Below, in pieces: positions 21,130 through 30,111 of a stretch of 64,000 nucleotides of DNA (position 1 is its first letter; each line of letters opens with the position of its first letter). Position numbers and translations under genes: made by a program. The stretch lies in contig NZ_CP095078.1 of assembly GCF_022919075.1 (NCBI RefSeq), positions 496,001 through 560,000 on the forward strand, given 5' to 3'. This DNA is from Nocardioides sp. W7. GTDB lineage: Bacteria; Actinomycetota; Actinomycetes; Propionibacteriales; Nocardioidaceae. A model generated the notes under the pieces. That model did not search any database. It was not told the origin of the DNA and was given only the letters and a program-made list of their open reading frames with translations.

Positions 21130-21239
21130 TGGTTGAGCAGCGAAGGACGAAGTCCTGAGCGTGTCGAAACCCCCGCAGCCGACGTGCGTCGTCGGCTGCG
21201 GGGGTTTCGACACGGTTGCTGGCGCAACCTGCTCAACCA
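21130..21239. repeat. cruciform-like repeat element with 25-bp central hairpin
   Basis: The outer arms TGGTTGAGCAG (21130-21140) and CTGCTCAACCA (21229-21239) are perfectly complementary. Inside lie three hairpins: AGGAC-GAA-GTCCT (21144-21156), a perfect 25-bp stem with a TGCGT loop (21160-21184 with 21190-21214), and GGTTGC-TGGC-GCAACC (21214-21229). The whole would fold as a three-armed junction. It probably also terminates the bet operon. Pieces of the same repeat occur at 4655-4696 and 12032-12046. Confidence 0.9.
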
Positions 21240-21250
21240 CCGGTAGGCTT

Positions 21251-21286
21251 GTTGCACATCGTGATATTCGTTGCGCATAGCGCAAC
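21251..21286 (+). promoter_or_regulatory. double IclR-type operator of the dimethylglycine/sarcosine operon
   Basis: A perfect box GTTGCG-CATAG-CGCAAC (21270-21286) and a weaker one beginning GTTGCA (21251-21267) start 19 bp apart, as at the other two promoters. GGAGGA and the GTG start at 21302 follow. Confidence 0.8.
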
Positions 21287-21301
21287 ACATCGGAGGATGT
21301 C

Positions 21302-23752
21302 GTGAGCGGACCCAAGGTCGTCGTCATCGGGGCCGGCGTGGTGGGGGCGGCGCTGGCCGACGAGCTCACGGAGCGCGGCTGGACCGACGTGACGGTGGTC
21401 GACGCGGGGCCGATCCCGCACACCGGCGGCTCCTCGACGCACGCGCCCGGGCTGGTCTTCCAGGCCAACTCCTCGCGGATGATGACCGAGCTGGCGACGT
21501 ACACGGTCGAGAAGCTGGTGTCTCTCGAGACCGACGAGGGGCCGTGCTTCCTGCAGGTCGGCGGCCTGGAGGTCGCGACCAGCCCCGACCGGCTCCGGGA
21601 GCTGCACCGGCGGGCCGGCTGGCTGGCCGCCACCGGTGTGCCCGCCCGGGTCCTGACGCCCGCGGAGTGCGTCGCCCAGCACGACCTGCTCGACCCCGCG
21701 GTCGTGCTCGGCGGCCTGCTCACCCCGACCGACGGGCTGGCCAAGGCGGTGCGCGCGGTCGACGCGCAGACCCGCCGGGCGGCCGAGCGGGGCGCGACGC
21801 TCCGCCCCGGAACCGAGGTGCTGGACGTGCTCGTCGAGGACGGCCGGGTCGTCGGCGTCGAGACGCTGAGCCGGACCTCAGGGCGCGGCCGGATCGACGC
21901 CGACCTCGTGGTCTGCTGCGCCGGCATCTGGGGGCAGAAGATCGCCGCGATGGTCGGCCTCGACCTGCCGCTGACCCCGCTGGAGCACCAGCTGGTGCAC
22001 ACCACCCCGGTGCCGGCACTGGCCGCCCAGACCGAGGAGGTACGCCGCCCGATCCTGCGCCACCAGGGCGCGGACCTCTACTACCGCGACGACCACGACC
22101 GACAGGTGATCGGCTCCTACGCGCACCGCCCGATCCCGGTCGCCGTCGCGGACTTCGAGGGCTGGGACGGTCCCGAGATGCCGAGCGTCCGGGTCTTCAC
22201 GCCCGACGACTTCGAGGGGCCGTGGAAGGACTCGCAGGCGCTGCTGCCGGCCCTGGCCGAGGCGGGCGTCGAGTCCGGCATCAACGGCATGTTCTCCTTC
22301 ACCACCGACGGCGCCCCGCTGATCGGGGAGAGCCCCGACGTCGCCGGCTTCTGGGTCGCCGAGGCGGTCTGGGTGACCCACTCCGCCGGCGTCGGTCGCG
22401 CGGTGGCCGAGCTGCTGGTCGACGGCGTCCCGACGACCGACCTGCACGAGGCCGCGCTCGACCGCTTCGAGGCCCACCAGCGCGGGCCGGCGTACGTCCT
22501 CGAGCGCGACCAGCAGAACTTCGTCGAGGTGTACGACGTCCTGCACCCGCTGCAGCCGATGACCTCGCCGCGGCCGCTGCGGCTCTCGCCGTTCCACCGC
22601 CGCCAGGAGGAGCTGGGCGCCTACTTCCTCGAGGCGAACGGCTGGGAGCGACCGCAGTGGTACGCCGCCAACGCGTCGCTGCTGGACGACTACGACGTAC
22701 CCACGCCCGGCGACTGGGCGAGCCGCTACTGGTCCCCGATCGCCGGCGCCGAGGCGCTCGCGACCCGCGAGCGGGTGGCGCTGTACGACATGACGGCGCT
22801 GAAGCGGATCGAGGTGGTCGGTCGCGGCGCGACGGACTTCCTGCAGGGCCTGGTGACCGGCAACGTCGCGACCTCGGTCGGCAGCGTGACGTACTGCCTG
22901 CTGCTCGACCCGCGCGGCCGGATCCGCAGCGACGTGACGGTGGCCCGGCTGAGCGCGCCTCCCGGCCGGCAGCGCTACCAGGTCGGCGCCAACGGGAACC
23001 TCGACCTCGCCTACCTCCAGGAGCGAGCGCCGGCCGACGTGTTCGTCCACGACGTCACGCCCGGCACCTGCTGCCTCGGGCTGTGGGGCCCGCTGGCCCG
23101 CGAGGTGGTCCAGAGCGTGTCGACCGACGACTGGTCCAACGACGGCGTGAGGTACTTCCGCGGCATCGAGGCGCACGTCGGGATGGTGCCGGTGACCGCG
23201 CTGCGGCTGTCGTACGTCGGCGAGCTCGGCTGGGAGCTCTACACGACCGCCGACCTGGGCCAGAAGCTCTGGGACACCCTCTGGGCCGCCGGGCAGGAGC
23301 ACGGGATCATCGCCGGCGGCCGGGCCGCCTTCAGCTCGCTGCGGCTGGAGAAGGGCTACCGCTCCTTCGGCGCCGACATGACCTGGGACCACACCCCCGC
23401 CGAGGCCGGCGTCGGCTTCGCGGTGAAGACGGCCAAGGAGGCGTTCGTCGGCAAGTCCGCCCTCGCGGCGCTGAGCGAGCCCACTCGCAGGCTGGTCTGC
23501 CTGACCTCGACCGACCCGCAGGCGGTCGTGATGGGCAAGGAGCCGGTGCTGCACGGGGGCGACGCGGTCGGCTATGTCACCAGCGCCGCCTGGGGCTTCA
23601 CCGTCGAGCGCGCGATCGCCTACGCCTGGGTCCCCGCGGAGCTGAGCAGCCCCGGCACGGAGCTGACCGTCGGCTACTTCGACCAGGAGCTCCCCTACGT
23701 CGTCACCGAGGAGCCGCTCTTCGACCCGGCGATGACGAGGCTCCGCGGATGA
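21302..23752 (+). CDS. dimethylglycine oxidase/dehydrogenase (FAD- and folate-dependent)
   Basis: This 816-residue enzyme demethylates N,N-dimethylglycine to sarcosine and passes the methyl carbon to THF. The N-terminal DAO domain begins [18 protein letters not shown], with H47 in [10 protein letters not shown]. That position carries the covalent FAD in Arthrobacter-type DMGO. A FAO_M domain follows, then a GcvT-like folate domain (about residues 430-810) with [15 protein letters not shown] and [15 protein letters not shown] at 21302 has GGAGGA before it. It is the first gene of the unit with soxB-D-A-G. Oxidase versus dehydrogenase cannot be settled from sequence alone. Confidence 0.88.
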   Translation: MSGPKVVVIGAGVVGAALADELTERGWTDVTVVDAGPIPHTGGSSTHAPGLVFQANSSRMMTELATYTVEKLVSLETDEGPCFLQVGGLEVATSPDRLRELHRRAGWLAATGVPARVLTPAECVAQHDLLDPAVVLGGLLTPTDGLAKAVRAVDAQTRRAAERGATLRPGTEVLDVLVEDGRVVGVETLSRTSGRGRIDADLVVCCAGIWGQKIAAMVGLDLPLTPLEHQLVHTTPVPALAAQTEEVRRPILRHQGADLYYRDDHDRQVIGSYAHRPIPVAVADFEGWDGPEMPSVRVFTPDDFEGPWKDSQALLPALAEAGVESGINGMFSFTTDGAPLIGESPDVAGFWVAEAVWVTHSAGVGRAVAELLVDGVPTTDLHEAALDRFEAHQRGPAYVLERDQQNFVEVYDVLHPLQPMTSPRPLRLSPFHRRQEELGAYFLEANGWERPQWYAANASLLDDYDVPTPGDWASRYWSPIAGAEALATRERVALYDMTALKRIEVVGRGATDFLQGLVTGNVATSVGSVTYCLLLDPRGRIRSDVTVARLSAPPGRQRYQVGANGNLDLAYLQERAPADVFVHDVTPGTCCLGLWGPLAREVVQSVSTDDWSNDGVRYFRGIEAHVGMVPVTALRLSYVGELGWELYTTADLGQKLWDTLWAAGQEHGIIAGGRAAFSSLRLEKGYRSFGADMTWDHTPAEAGVGFAVKTAKEAFVGKSALAALSEPTRRLVCLTSTDPQAVVMGKEPVLHGGDAVGYVTSAAWGFTVERAIAYAWVPAELSSPGTELTVGYFDQELPYVVTEEPLFDPAMTRLRG

Positions 23753-24975
23753 AGGTCAGCGACCGGCTTCCCGAGCACCCCGACTTCCTCTGGGCCGACG
23801 CCGAGCCGAAGAAGGCGTACGACGTCGTGGTCGTCGGCGGCGGCGGGCACGGCCTGGCCACGGCGTACCACCTCGCCAAGGACCACGGGATCACCGACGT
23901 GGCGGTGCTGGAGAAGGGCTGGCTGGCCGGCGGCAACATGGCCCGCAACACCACGATCATCCGCTCCAACTACCTCTGGGACGAGAGCGCCGGCATCTAC
24001 GAGCACTCGCTGAAGCTGTGGGAGACGCTGGAGGAGGAGCTCGGGACGTCGGTGCTGTTCAGCCAGCGCGGCGTGCTCAACCTCGCCCACAGCCTCCCCG
24101 ACATCCGCGAGGGCAAGCGCCGGGTCAACGCCAACCAGCTCAACGGCCTGGACGCGCAGTGGCTGACGCCGGAGGAGATCGGCCGGCTCGTCCCGATCCT
24201 CGACGTCACCGACCGGCCGCGGCACCCGGTGCTCGGCGGCACCTTCCAGCCGCGCGCGGGCATCGCCAAGCACGACCACGTCGCGTGGGGCTACGCGCGA
24301 GCGGCGCACGCGCTCGGCGTCGACATCGTCCAGGGCTGCGAGGTGAGCGGGTTCGTGACCGACGGCGACACCGTGACGGCCGTCGAGACCTCCCGCGGGC
24401 GGATCGGGCTGGGCCGGCTCGCCCTGTGCGCGGCGGGGCACTCCTCCGTGCTGGCCGACCTGCTCGGCGTCCGGCTCCCGGTGCAGAGCCACCCGCTGCA
24501 GGCGCTGGTCTCCGAGCTGTTGGAGCCGGTGCTCGACACGGTCGTGATGTCGAACGCCGTGCACGTCTACGTCTCGCAGGCGCACAAGGGCGAGCTGGTG
24601 ATGGGCGCCGGCGTCGACCCGCAGGTCGGCTACGGCCAGCGCGGCTCCTTCCACGTCATCCAGGACCAGATGGCCGCGGCCGTCGAGCTGTTCCCGATCT
24701 TCGCGCGCGCCCACGTGTTGCGCACCTGGGCCGGCATCGTCGACGTCACCCCCGACGCCTCGCCGATCATCGGCCGTCTCCACCAGTGGGAGAACGCCTA
24801 CGTCAACTGCGGCTGGGGCACCGGCGGCTTCAAGGCCACGCCCGGTGTCGGGTCGGTGTACGCCGCCACCGTCGCCCAGGAGCGCCCGCACCCGCTGGCC
24901 GAGCCGTTCGCGCTCGACCGGTTCGTCACCGGCCGGCTGATCGACGAGCACGGCGCGGCCGCGGTGGCCCACTGA
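23749..24975 (+). CDS. soxB: heterotetrameric sarcosine oxidase, beta subunit
   Basis: This 408-residue subunit houses the sarcosine-oxidising FAD and the covalent FMN. The FAD motif is [20 protein letters not shown], and H175 in [15 protein letters not shown] sits where the FMN-linked histidine lies in characterised TSOX beta subunits. The early NTTIIRSNY and the late [14 protein letters not shown] are strongly conserved family blocks. Its ATG overlaps the dimethylglycine enzyme stop (ATGA). The order B-D-A-G after the dimethylglycine enzyme gives two consecutive demethylations. Confidence 0.95.
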   Translation: MKVSDRLPEHPDFLWADAEPKKAYDVVVVGGGGHGLATAYHLAKDHGITDVAVLEKGWLAGGNMARNTTIIRSNYLWDESAGIYEHSLKLWETLEEELGTSVLFSQRGVLNLAHSLPDIREGKRRVNANQLNGLDAQWLTPEEIGRLVPILDVTDRPRHPVLGGTFQPRAGIAKHDHVAWGYARAAHALGVDIVQGCEVSGFVTDGDTVTAVETSRGRIGLGRLALCAAGHSSVLADLLGVRLPVQSHPLQALVSELLEPVLDTVVMSNAVHVYVSQAHKGELVMGAGVDPQVGYGQRGSFHVIQDQMAAAVELFPIFARAHVLRTWAGIVDVTPDASPIIGRLHQWENAYVNCGWGTGGFKATPGVGSVYAATVAQERPHPLAEPFALDRFVTGRLIDEHGAAAVAH

Positions 24976-24988
24976 TGAAGGCACAGCG

Positions 24989-25237
24989 ATGATCCGGGTC
25001 CCCTGCCCGCACTGCGGCGAGCGCGACGAGACCGAGTTCCACTACGGCGGCGAGGCCGGAGTCGACTACCCCGCGGACCCGGGCGCGCTCGACGACGCCG
25101 CGTGGTCGTCGTACCTCTTCGTGCGGAGCAACCCGCGGGGCTGGCTCCGCGAGCGCTGGTTCCACGGCGCCGGCTGCCGGCGCTGGCTGACCGTGGAGCG
25201 GCACACCGTCACCGACGAGATCAGGAGTCCCTCGTGA
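24989..25237 (+). CDS. soxD: sarcosine oxidase, delta subunit
   Basis: A small zinc-binding structural subunit of 82 residues. The four zinc ligands known for TSOX delta are present: C6 and C9 (CPHCGERDETEFHYGG), H59 and C63 (FHGAGCRRW). The ATG at 24989 starts MIRVPCPHCG. The gene overlaps soxA by four bases (GTGA). Confidence 0.95.
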   Translation: MIRVPCPHCGERDETEFHYGGEAGVDYPADPGALDDAAWSSYLFVRSNPRGWLRERWFHGAGCRRWLTVERHTVTDEIRSPS

Positions 25238-27936
25238 GCCGGCGTCTCGACACCGGGGGCACCCGGATCGACCGCTCCCGCCCGATCCGCGTGAGTGTCG
25301 ACGGCGAGGAGCTCGAGGCGTACGCCGGCGACACGCTGGCCTCCGCGATGCTCGCCGCCGACCTGCCGCTGGTCGGCCGGGGCATCTACTCCGGCCGCCC
25401 GCGGGGCGTCGTCGGCGTCGGCCCCGAGGAGCCCAACGCCTGGGTCCAGGTGCTCTCGCGCGGCGGCGAGCCGATGGTGCAGGCCACCCTGCTCGAGGTG
25501 TACGACGGCCTCGCGGTCGAGCGGCTCGCGGGCCGGGGCCGGCTGTCGCCCGATCCGGAGACGACCCGCCTCGACACGCTGTTCTCGCACTGGGAGGTCG
25601 TGGTGGTCGGCGGCGGGGCGGCCGGCCTGCGCGCGGCGGCCCAGGCCGCCGAGGCGGGCGAGGGCCGGGTGCTGCTCGTCGACGACCAGCCCGCCCTCGG
25701 GGGCTCGGCGGCCGACCTGCCCGCCGACTCGCCCCCCGGCCGCGATCTCGCGACGTTCCTCGAGCGCCTCGACGGCGTCACCGTCCGGACCCGCACCACG
25801 GTCACCGGGTTCTACGGCCACGGCCGCCTGGTCGCCGTCGAGCGACTCCCAGAGATCGCCGGCGACCGGCTGCACCACCTGCAGGCCGGCCGGGTCGTGC
25901 TCGCCACCGGCAGCCAGGAGCGGGGCCTGGTCTTCGAGGACGGCGACCGACCCGGCGTGATGCTGGCCTGCGCGGCGGCCGACCACCTGCGCCGCTACGC
26001 GGTCCGGCCCGGCGAGCGCGCGGTCGTCTGGGTCGCCCACGACCCCGGTCTGCACGCCGCACTCGAGCTGGCCGACGCGGGTGTCGAGGTGCTGGCCGTG
26101 CTCGACGTCCGAGACGGGATGGGCCAGCCGCTCGCCGCGGCGTTCGCCGCCCGCGGGATCCCGGTCCACCTGGGCGGGGAGGTGACCGGCACCGACGGCC
26201 CCGAGGACGGCCGGCTCACCCGGGTCCACACCAGCGCCGGCCTGTACGACGCCGACCTGCTCGCGGTCAGCGGCGGCGCCAACCCGGCCGTCCAGCTGTG
26301 GAGCCACGCCGGCGGGCGGACCCGGTGGTCCGACGAGGTGGCGGGCTTCGTGCCGCTGCCCGGGCCCGGGTCCGCGCTCGATGACCGGGTAAGCACCGTG
26401 GGTGCAGCGGCGGGCGAGCTCGGGGGCCGGCGGCCGACGTACCTCTTACCGGCGACGCACTTCCGCTCCTCGGTCGGCGACCCGGAGCGGGTCTTCCTCG
26501 ACCCGCACCGCGACGCGACCCTGCACGACCTGCGGCGCGCGCACACCGCCGGCCTGACCGGCGTCGAGCACGTCAAGCGGTTCACGACCATCGGCACCGG
26601 CGCGGACCAGGGCCGCGGCTCGGGGGTGCTGAGCGTCGGCGTGCTCGCGCAGGAGCTCGGCCGGCCCGTGGGCGAGGTCGGGACGACGACGTACCGGCCG
26701 CCGTACCTCCCGCTCTCCTTCGGGCTGCTCGCCGGCCGCAACCGCGGCCTGCTCTCCGACCCGGTCCGGCTCTCGCAGCTGCACGACCGGGTCGCGCACG
26801 CGCCGATGGAGAACGTCGGGCAGTGGAAGCGGCCGTGGTACTTCCCCGCTCCGGAGGAGGCTCTGGACGACGCCGTCGCCCGCGAGGTGCGGGCGGTGCG
26901 CACCGGCGTCGGGATGATGGACGCCTCGACACTCGGCAAGATCCTGCTGCAGGGCACCGACGTCGGCGTGCTGCTCGACCGGGTCTACACCAACCTGTTC
27001 TCGACGCTGAAGGTCGCCAAGGTGCGGTACGGCGTGATGTGCGGCCCCGACGGCATGGTGATCGACGACGGCACCACGGCCCGACTGTCGGAGACCGAGT
27101 GGCTGATGTCGACCACCACCGGCAACGCGGCCGCCGTCCTCGACGCGCTCGAGGAGTGGCACCAGACCGAGTGGCCCGAGCTCGACGTGAGCATGACGTC
27201 GGTGACGGACCAGTGGTCGGTGGTCGCCGTGGCCGGACCGCGCTCGCGCGAGGTGGTCGCCGCGCTCGCACCCGAGCTGGACTGCTCGGCCGAGGCGTTC
27301 GGCTTCATGGAGTGGCGCTCCGCCCCGGTGGCCGGGATCCCGGCGCGGGTCATGCGGATCTCGTTCTCCGGCGAGCTGGCCTTCGAGATCGACGTCCCCA
27401 GCTGGTGGGGCGCGGCCCTGTGGGACGCGGTCGCGCAGGCCGGCGCGGCGTACGGCATCACGCCGTACGGCACCGAGACGATGCACGTGCTGCGGGCCGA
27501 GAAGGGCTTCCCGATCGTCGGGCAGGACACCGACGGCACCGTGACGCCGTACGACCTCGGGCTGGGGTGGGCGGTCTCGAAGAAGAAGGTCGACTTCATC
27601 GGCAAGCGCTCGCTGGCCCGTGCCGACGCCCAGCGCCCGGACCGGCGGCACCTGGTCGGCCTGAAGCCCGTCGACGGCACCTCGCGGATCGCCGAGGGTG
27701 CCCAGCTGGTGGCGCACGGCGCCGACCTGACGGCGTACCCGGTGCCGATGGCCGGGCACGTCACCAGCGCCTACCCCGCCGGCCACGACGGGCGCCCGTT
27801 CGCGCTCGCGCTGCTCGACGGCGGCCGGGACCGGATCGGCGAGGTGCTCGACGCCGTCGACGACCTGGTGCCGGTGCCGGTGCGGGTCACCGGGCCCGTG
27901 TCGTACGACGAGGAGGAGGCCCGCCGTGACGGCTGA
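25234..27936 (+). CDS. soxA: sarcosine oxidase, alpha subunit
   Basis: The alpha subunit carries NAD and the folate site of TSOX. The 900-residue chain has an N-terminal 2Fe-2S-ferredoxin-like region (IRVSVDGEELEAYAGDTLASAML). A pyridine-nucleotide oxidoreductase domain follows, with VVVVGGGAAGLRAAAQAA. The GcvT-like folate domain comes next (KILLQGTDVGVLLDRVYTN; RAEKGFPIVGQDTDGTVTP). It is somewhat shorter than the ~965 residues of the best-studied enzymes. The GTG start at 25234 overlaps the soxD stop, and the end overlaps soxG by 11 bp. Confidence 0.95.
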   Translation: MSRRLDTGGTRIDRSRPIRVSVDGEELEAYAGDTLASAMLAADLPLVGRGIYSGRPRGVVGVGPEEPNAWVQVLSRGGEPMVQATLLEVYDGLAVERLAGRGRLSPDPETTRLDTLFSHWEVVVVGGGAAGLRAAAQAAEAGEGRVLLVDDQPALGGSAADLPADSPPGRDLATFLERLDGVTVRTRTTVTGFYGHGRLVAVERLPEIAGDRLHHLQAGRVVLATGSQERGLVFEDGDRPGVMLACAAADHLRRYAVRPGERAVVWVAHDPGLHAALELADAGVEVLAVLDVRDGMGQPLAAAFAARGIPVHLGGEVTGTDGPEDGRLTRVHTSAGLYDADLLAVSGGANPAVQLWSHAGGRTRWSDEVAGFVPLPGPGSALDDRVSTVGAAAGELGGRRPTYLLPATHFRSSVGDPERVFLDPHRDATLHDLRRAHTAGLTGVEHVKRFTTIGTGADQGRGSGVLSVGVLAQELGRPVGEVGTTTYRPPYLPLSFGLLAGRNRGLLSDPVRLSQLHDRVAHAPMENVGQWKRPWYFPAPEEALDDAVAREVRAVRTGVGMMDASTLGKILLQGTDVGVLLDRVYTNLFSTLKVAKVRYGVMCGPDGMVIDDGTTARLSETEWLMSTTTGNAAAVLDALEEWHQTEWPELDVSMTSVTDQWSVVAVAGPRSREVVAALAPELDCSAEAFGFMEWRSAPVAGIPARVMRISFSGELAFEIDVPSWWGAALWDAVAQAGAAYGITPYGTETMHVLRAEKGFPIVGQDTDGTVTPYDLGLGWAVSKKKVDFIGKRSLARADAQRPDRRHLVGLKPVDGTSRIAEGAQLVAHGADLTAYPVPMAGHVTSAYPAGHDGRPFALALLDGGRDRIGEVLDAVDDLVPVPVRVTGPVSYDEEEARRDG

Positions 27937-28447
27937 CGTGCTCGCGCTGCGGCGCTCGCCGCTGGAGGGGACCGGCTTCGGCGTCGTCGGCCTCGGGCTG
28001 ACGATGGCCGAGGAGCCGTTCCGCTCGCTGGTCGAGGTGCGCTCGGACGTCGCACCGAGCGTCGCGCCGGGCGTCTCGCCGTCGGCCGGGCACGTCTGGC
28101 GGCTCGGGCCGGACTGGTGGCTGGTCGACGGCCCGCCGCCGTCGGAGCCGGCGCTGGAGGTCCCGCTGGCCGGGCAGCTGCGCGGTCCGGGTGCCGCGGC
28201 GACCGACGTCTCGGCCCACCGGACCACCATCGTGCTGACCGGCGAGCACGCTGCGACCGTGATCGCGCACGGCTGCCCGATCGACCTCTCCGTCGTACCG
28301 GTCGGCGGCTGCGTCCAGGGCACCCTCGCCGGCGCCCAGGTCGCGATCGGCCGGGTCGGCCCGAACACGCTCCGGCTCTACGTCCGCGCCGCCTTCGCCC
28401 GCCACCTGGCGGCCTGGCTGAGCGACGCGGCGACGCCGTACCTCTGA
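27926..28447 (+). CDS. soxG: sarcosine oxidase, gamma subunit
   Basis: The 173-residue gamma subunit completes the heterotetramer. Recognisable features are the GcvT-like fold elements in WRLGPDWWLVDGP, TDVSAHRTTIVLTGEHAA and GCPIDLSVVPVGGCVQGTLAGAQVAIGR (read in short blocks). The GTG at 27926 lies inside the end of soxA, so translation is coupled. It is the last gene of the operon; no clear terminator hairpin follows in the 88 bp to the next gene. Confidence 0.9.
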   Translation: MTADVLALRRSPLEGTGFGVVGLGLTMAEEPFRSLVEVRSDVAPSVAPGVSPSAGHVWRLGPDWWLVDGPPPSEPALEVPLAGQLRGPGAAATDVSAHRTTIVLTGEHAATVIAHGCPIDLSVVPVGGCVQGTLAGAQVAIGRVGPNTLRLYVRAAFARHLAAWLSDAATPYL

Positions 28448-28501
28448 GGGCTCGCCGTCGGCACCAGCAGCGCCGCTGCTTGTAACGCAGCGACATGTAG
28501 G

Positions 28502-28518
28502 GGTGAAGGATGTTCACC
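28502..28518. promoter_or_regulatory. inverted repeat before the sigma-factor gene pair
   Basis: GGTGAA-GGATG-TTCACC is a perfect 6-bp inverted repeat. It lies 18 bp upstream of the ATG at 28536 and just after a TGTAAC motif (28481-28486 region) of the kind seen in ECF promoters. Confidence 0.45.
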
Positions 28519-28535
28519 TAGCTGCTGGAGGACCC

Positions 28536-29408
28536 ATGCCCACGCCTTCGTGGACCGACGAGCACGCACGACTGGTCGCTGACTCGGCGCCGCTGGTCCC
28601 GACACCGACCGAGGCTGAGGTCGATCGGGTCTGGGACGTGGTCGCCGAGGTCGTCACGGCTCCCGCAGCCACCCGGCGCCCCCGGCGACGGATCGCGTGG
28701 GGGGTCGGACTGGCCGCGCTCGTCCTGGGCACGTCCGGGGTGGCCGTGGCCGGCACGGCCGTGTGGCAGGCCCGGACCGGCGAGTTCCAGACCGACCCGG
28801 AGAGCATCCGACTGGGCGGTCCCGGTGAGCTGATCGACCCCAGTGGCGCCGACTACGAGCAGGTGCTCCGCGAGGAGATCTCCGACATCCCCTTCCCCTC
28901 GGACGGGGCGCGGGAGATCGCGGTGGCCGACCAGGTGAGGTTCGCCCGCCGGGACGCGGCGGGCATGGAGATGGCGCGGGCCCGCGGTGACGAGGACTGG
29001 TCCATGCGACAGGTCACCGGGGGCATGCGGGCCGAGGCGGCGCGAGCGGCCATCTGCTCCTGGGCGAACGCTTGGGCGGCGACCACGGCGGCCGGTGACG
29101 CCGACGGCCGCGCCGAGGCCATCGAGATGCTCGAGGCCTCGCGCACCTGGCCGGCGGTGACCGACGTCGACGCCCTCCAGACGCTCACCTGGAAGAAGCA
29201 GTGGGTCACCGACTCGGAGACGGGTGCGACCCGGCGGGAGCCCTACCTGGACAACACCGTCTTCGCCTACCTCCCGCTCGTCGTGGCGGCCGCCCGAGGA
29301 CGCGACGCCGAGGCAGTGGGCCGGCCCCTCGTGGAGTACACGCGTTGCGTCCCGGAGCTGATGCCGGACCTGCCCGCTGCGGTGCCCGCCGAGCACCGGG
29401 TCCCGTGA
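28536..29408 (+). CDS. single-pass membrane protein paired with an ECF sigma factor
   Basis: A 290-residue protein with a ~50-residue cytoplasmic N-terminus (PTPTEAEVDRVWDVVAEVV). A basic stop (RRPRRR) and one membrane helix (WGVGLAALVLGTSGVAVAG) follow, then an extracytoplasmic domain with two cysteines (AAICSWANAW; TRCVPELMP). It sits one base before the sigma-factor gene, so an anti-sigma or sensor role is a reasonable inference. The N-terminal part lacks the HxxxCxxC zinc motif of common anti-sigma factors. The ATG at 28536 has GGAGGA 4 bp upstream. Confidence 0.6.
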   Translation: MPTPSWTDEHARLVADSAPLVPTPTEAEVDRVWDVVAEVVTAPAATRRPRRRIAWGVGLAALVLGTSGVAVAGTAVWQARTGEFQTDPESIRLGGPGELIDPSGADYEQVLREEISDIPFPSDGAREIAVADQVRFARRDAAGMEMARARGDEDWSMRQVTGGMRAEAARAAICSWANAWAATTAAGDADGRAEAIEMLEASRTWPAVTDVDALQTLTWKKQWVTDSETGATRREPYLDNTVFAYLPLVVAAARGRDAEAVGRPLVEYTRCVPELMPDLPAAVPAEHRVP

Positions 29409-29409
29409 C

Positions 29410-30111
29410 ATGGGTCGCCCCCTGACCGGTCAGGAGTTCGAGGAGCTCTACCGCGCGACGGTCCACGACCTGATCGCCTACCTGCGCCGCCGGGGCGCCG
29501 CCGACGCCGAGAACGACGTGGCGGAGGTCTACGCCATCGCCTGGCGTCGGCGGGTCGACCTGCCCGCGCCCATGATGCGCCGGGCCTGGCTCTTCGGCAC
29601 GGCGCAGAAGGTGCTGCAGGCCAACCACCGCCGGCAGGCACGGGAAGGCAGCGCCGCCGCTGAGCTCGCGCACCGCCCCGACGACTCCCCGGTGGCCGAC
29701 CAGGACAGCCTGACGACGGCCACCGTGGCAGCGGCGATGGCCCGGCTGCCTTCCGGGGACCGGGAGATCCTCCGGCTCGTCGAGTGGGAGCGCGTGACGA
29801 CGGCCGAGCTCGCCACGGCGCTGGGGGTCCGCCCTGCCACGGCCCGCGTCCGCCTGCACCGGGCTCGGAAGGCGTTGGCGGGTGACCCGGCGGTACGGGC
29901 GCTGGTCGATCGACCCGACCCGGATGAGCGCTACCTGGGCAGCACGTCCCAGGTCTCACCCAGGTCGTCGGAGGTGTACGCCGAGGCCAGCCGCCAGCTC
30001 AGGGCGTACAGCCGGCCGCCCGCGGTCCGCACCGACCAGCCGTCGACGTCGCCCCCGACGTCCGGCAGCGCGAGCGGCTCCCAGGCGCCGCCGTCGAGCG
30101 GGACGGCGTAG
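29410..30111 (+). CDS. ECF-type RNA polymerase sigma factor with anomalous C-terminal tail
   Basis: A sigma-70-like regulator. Region 2 is at residues ~8-75 (FEELYRATVHDLIAYLRRRG; RRAWLFGTAQKVLQANHRR). Region 4 is at ~95-160 (AAMARLPSGDREILRLVEWE; TTAELATALGVRPATARVRLHRARKAL). The conserved part ends near residue 172 (position ~29925). The remaining ~60 residues are Ser/Pro-rich and lie entirely antisense to the end of the next gene. A TGA one base out of frame occurs at 29924-29926. The tail is therefore probably a result of a late frameshift. It follows the membrane protein gene by one base. Confidence 0.75.
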   Translation: MGRPLTGQEFEELYRATVHDLIAYLRRRGAADAENDVAEVYAIAWRRRVDLPAPMMRRAWLFGTAQKVLQANHRRQAREGSAAAELAHRPDDSPVADQDSLTTATVAAAMARLPSGDREILRLVEWERVTTAELATALGVRPATARVRLHRARKALAGDPAVRALVDRPDPDERYLGSTSQVSPRSSEVYAEASRQLRAYSRPPAVRTDQPSTSPPTSGSASGSQAPPSSGTA

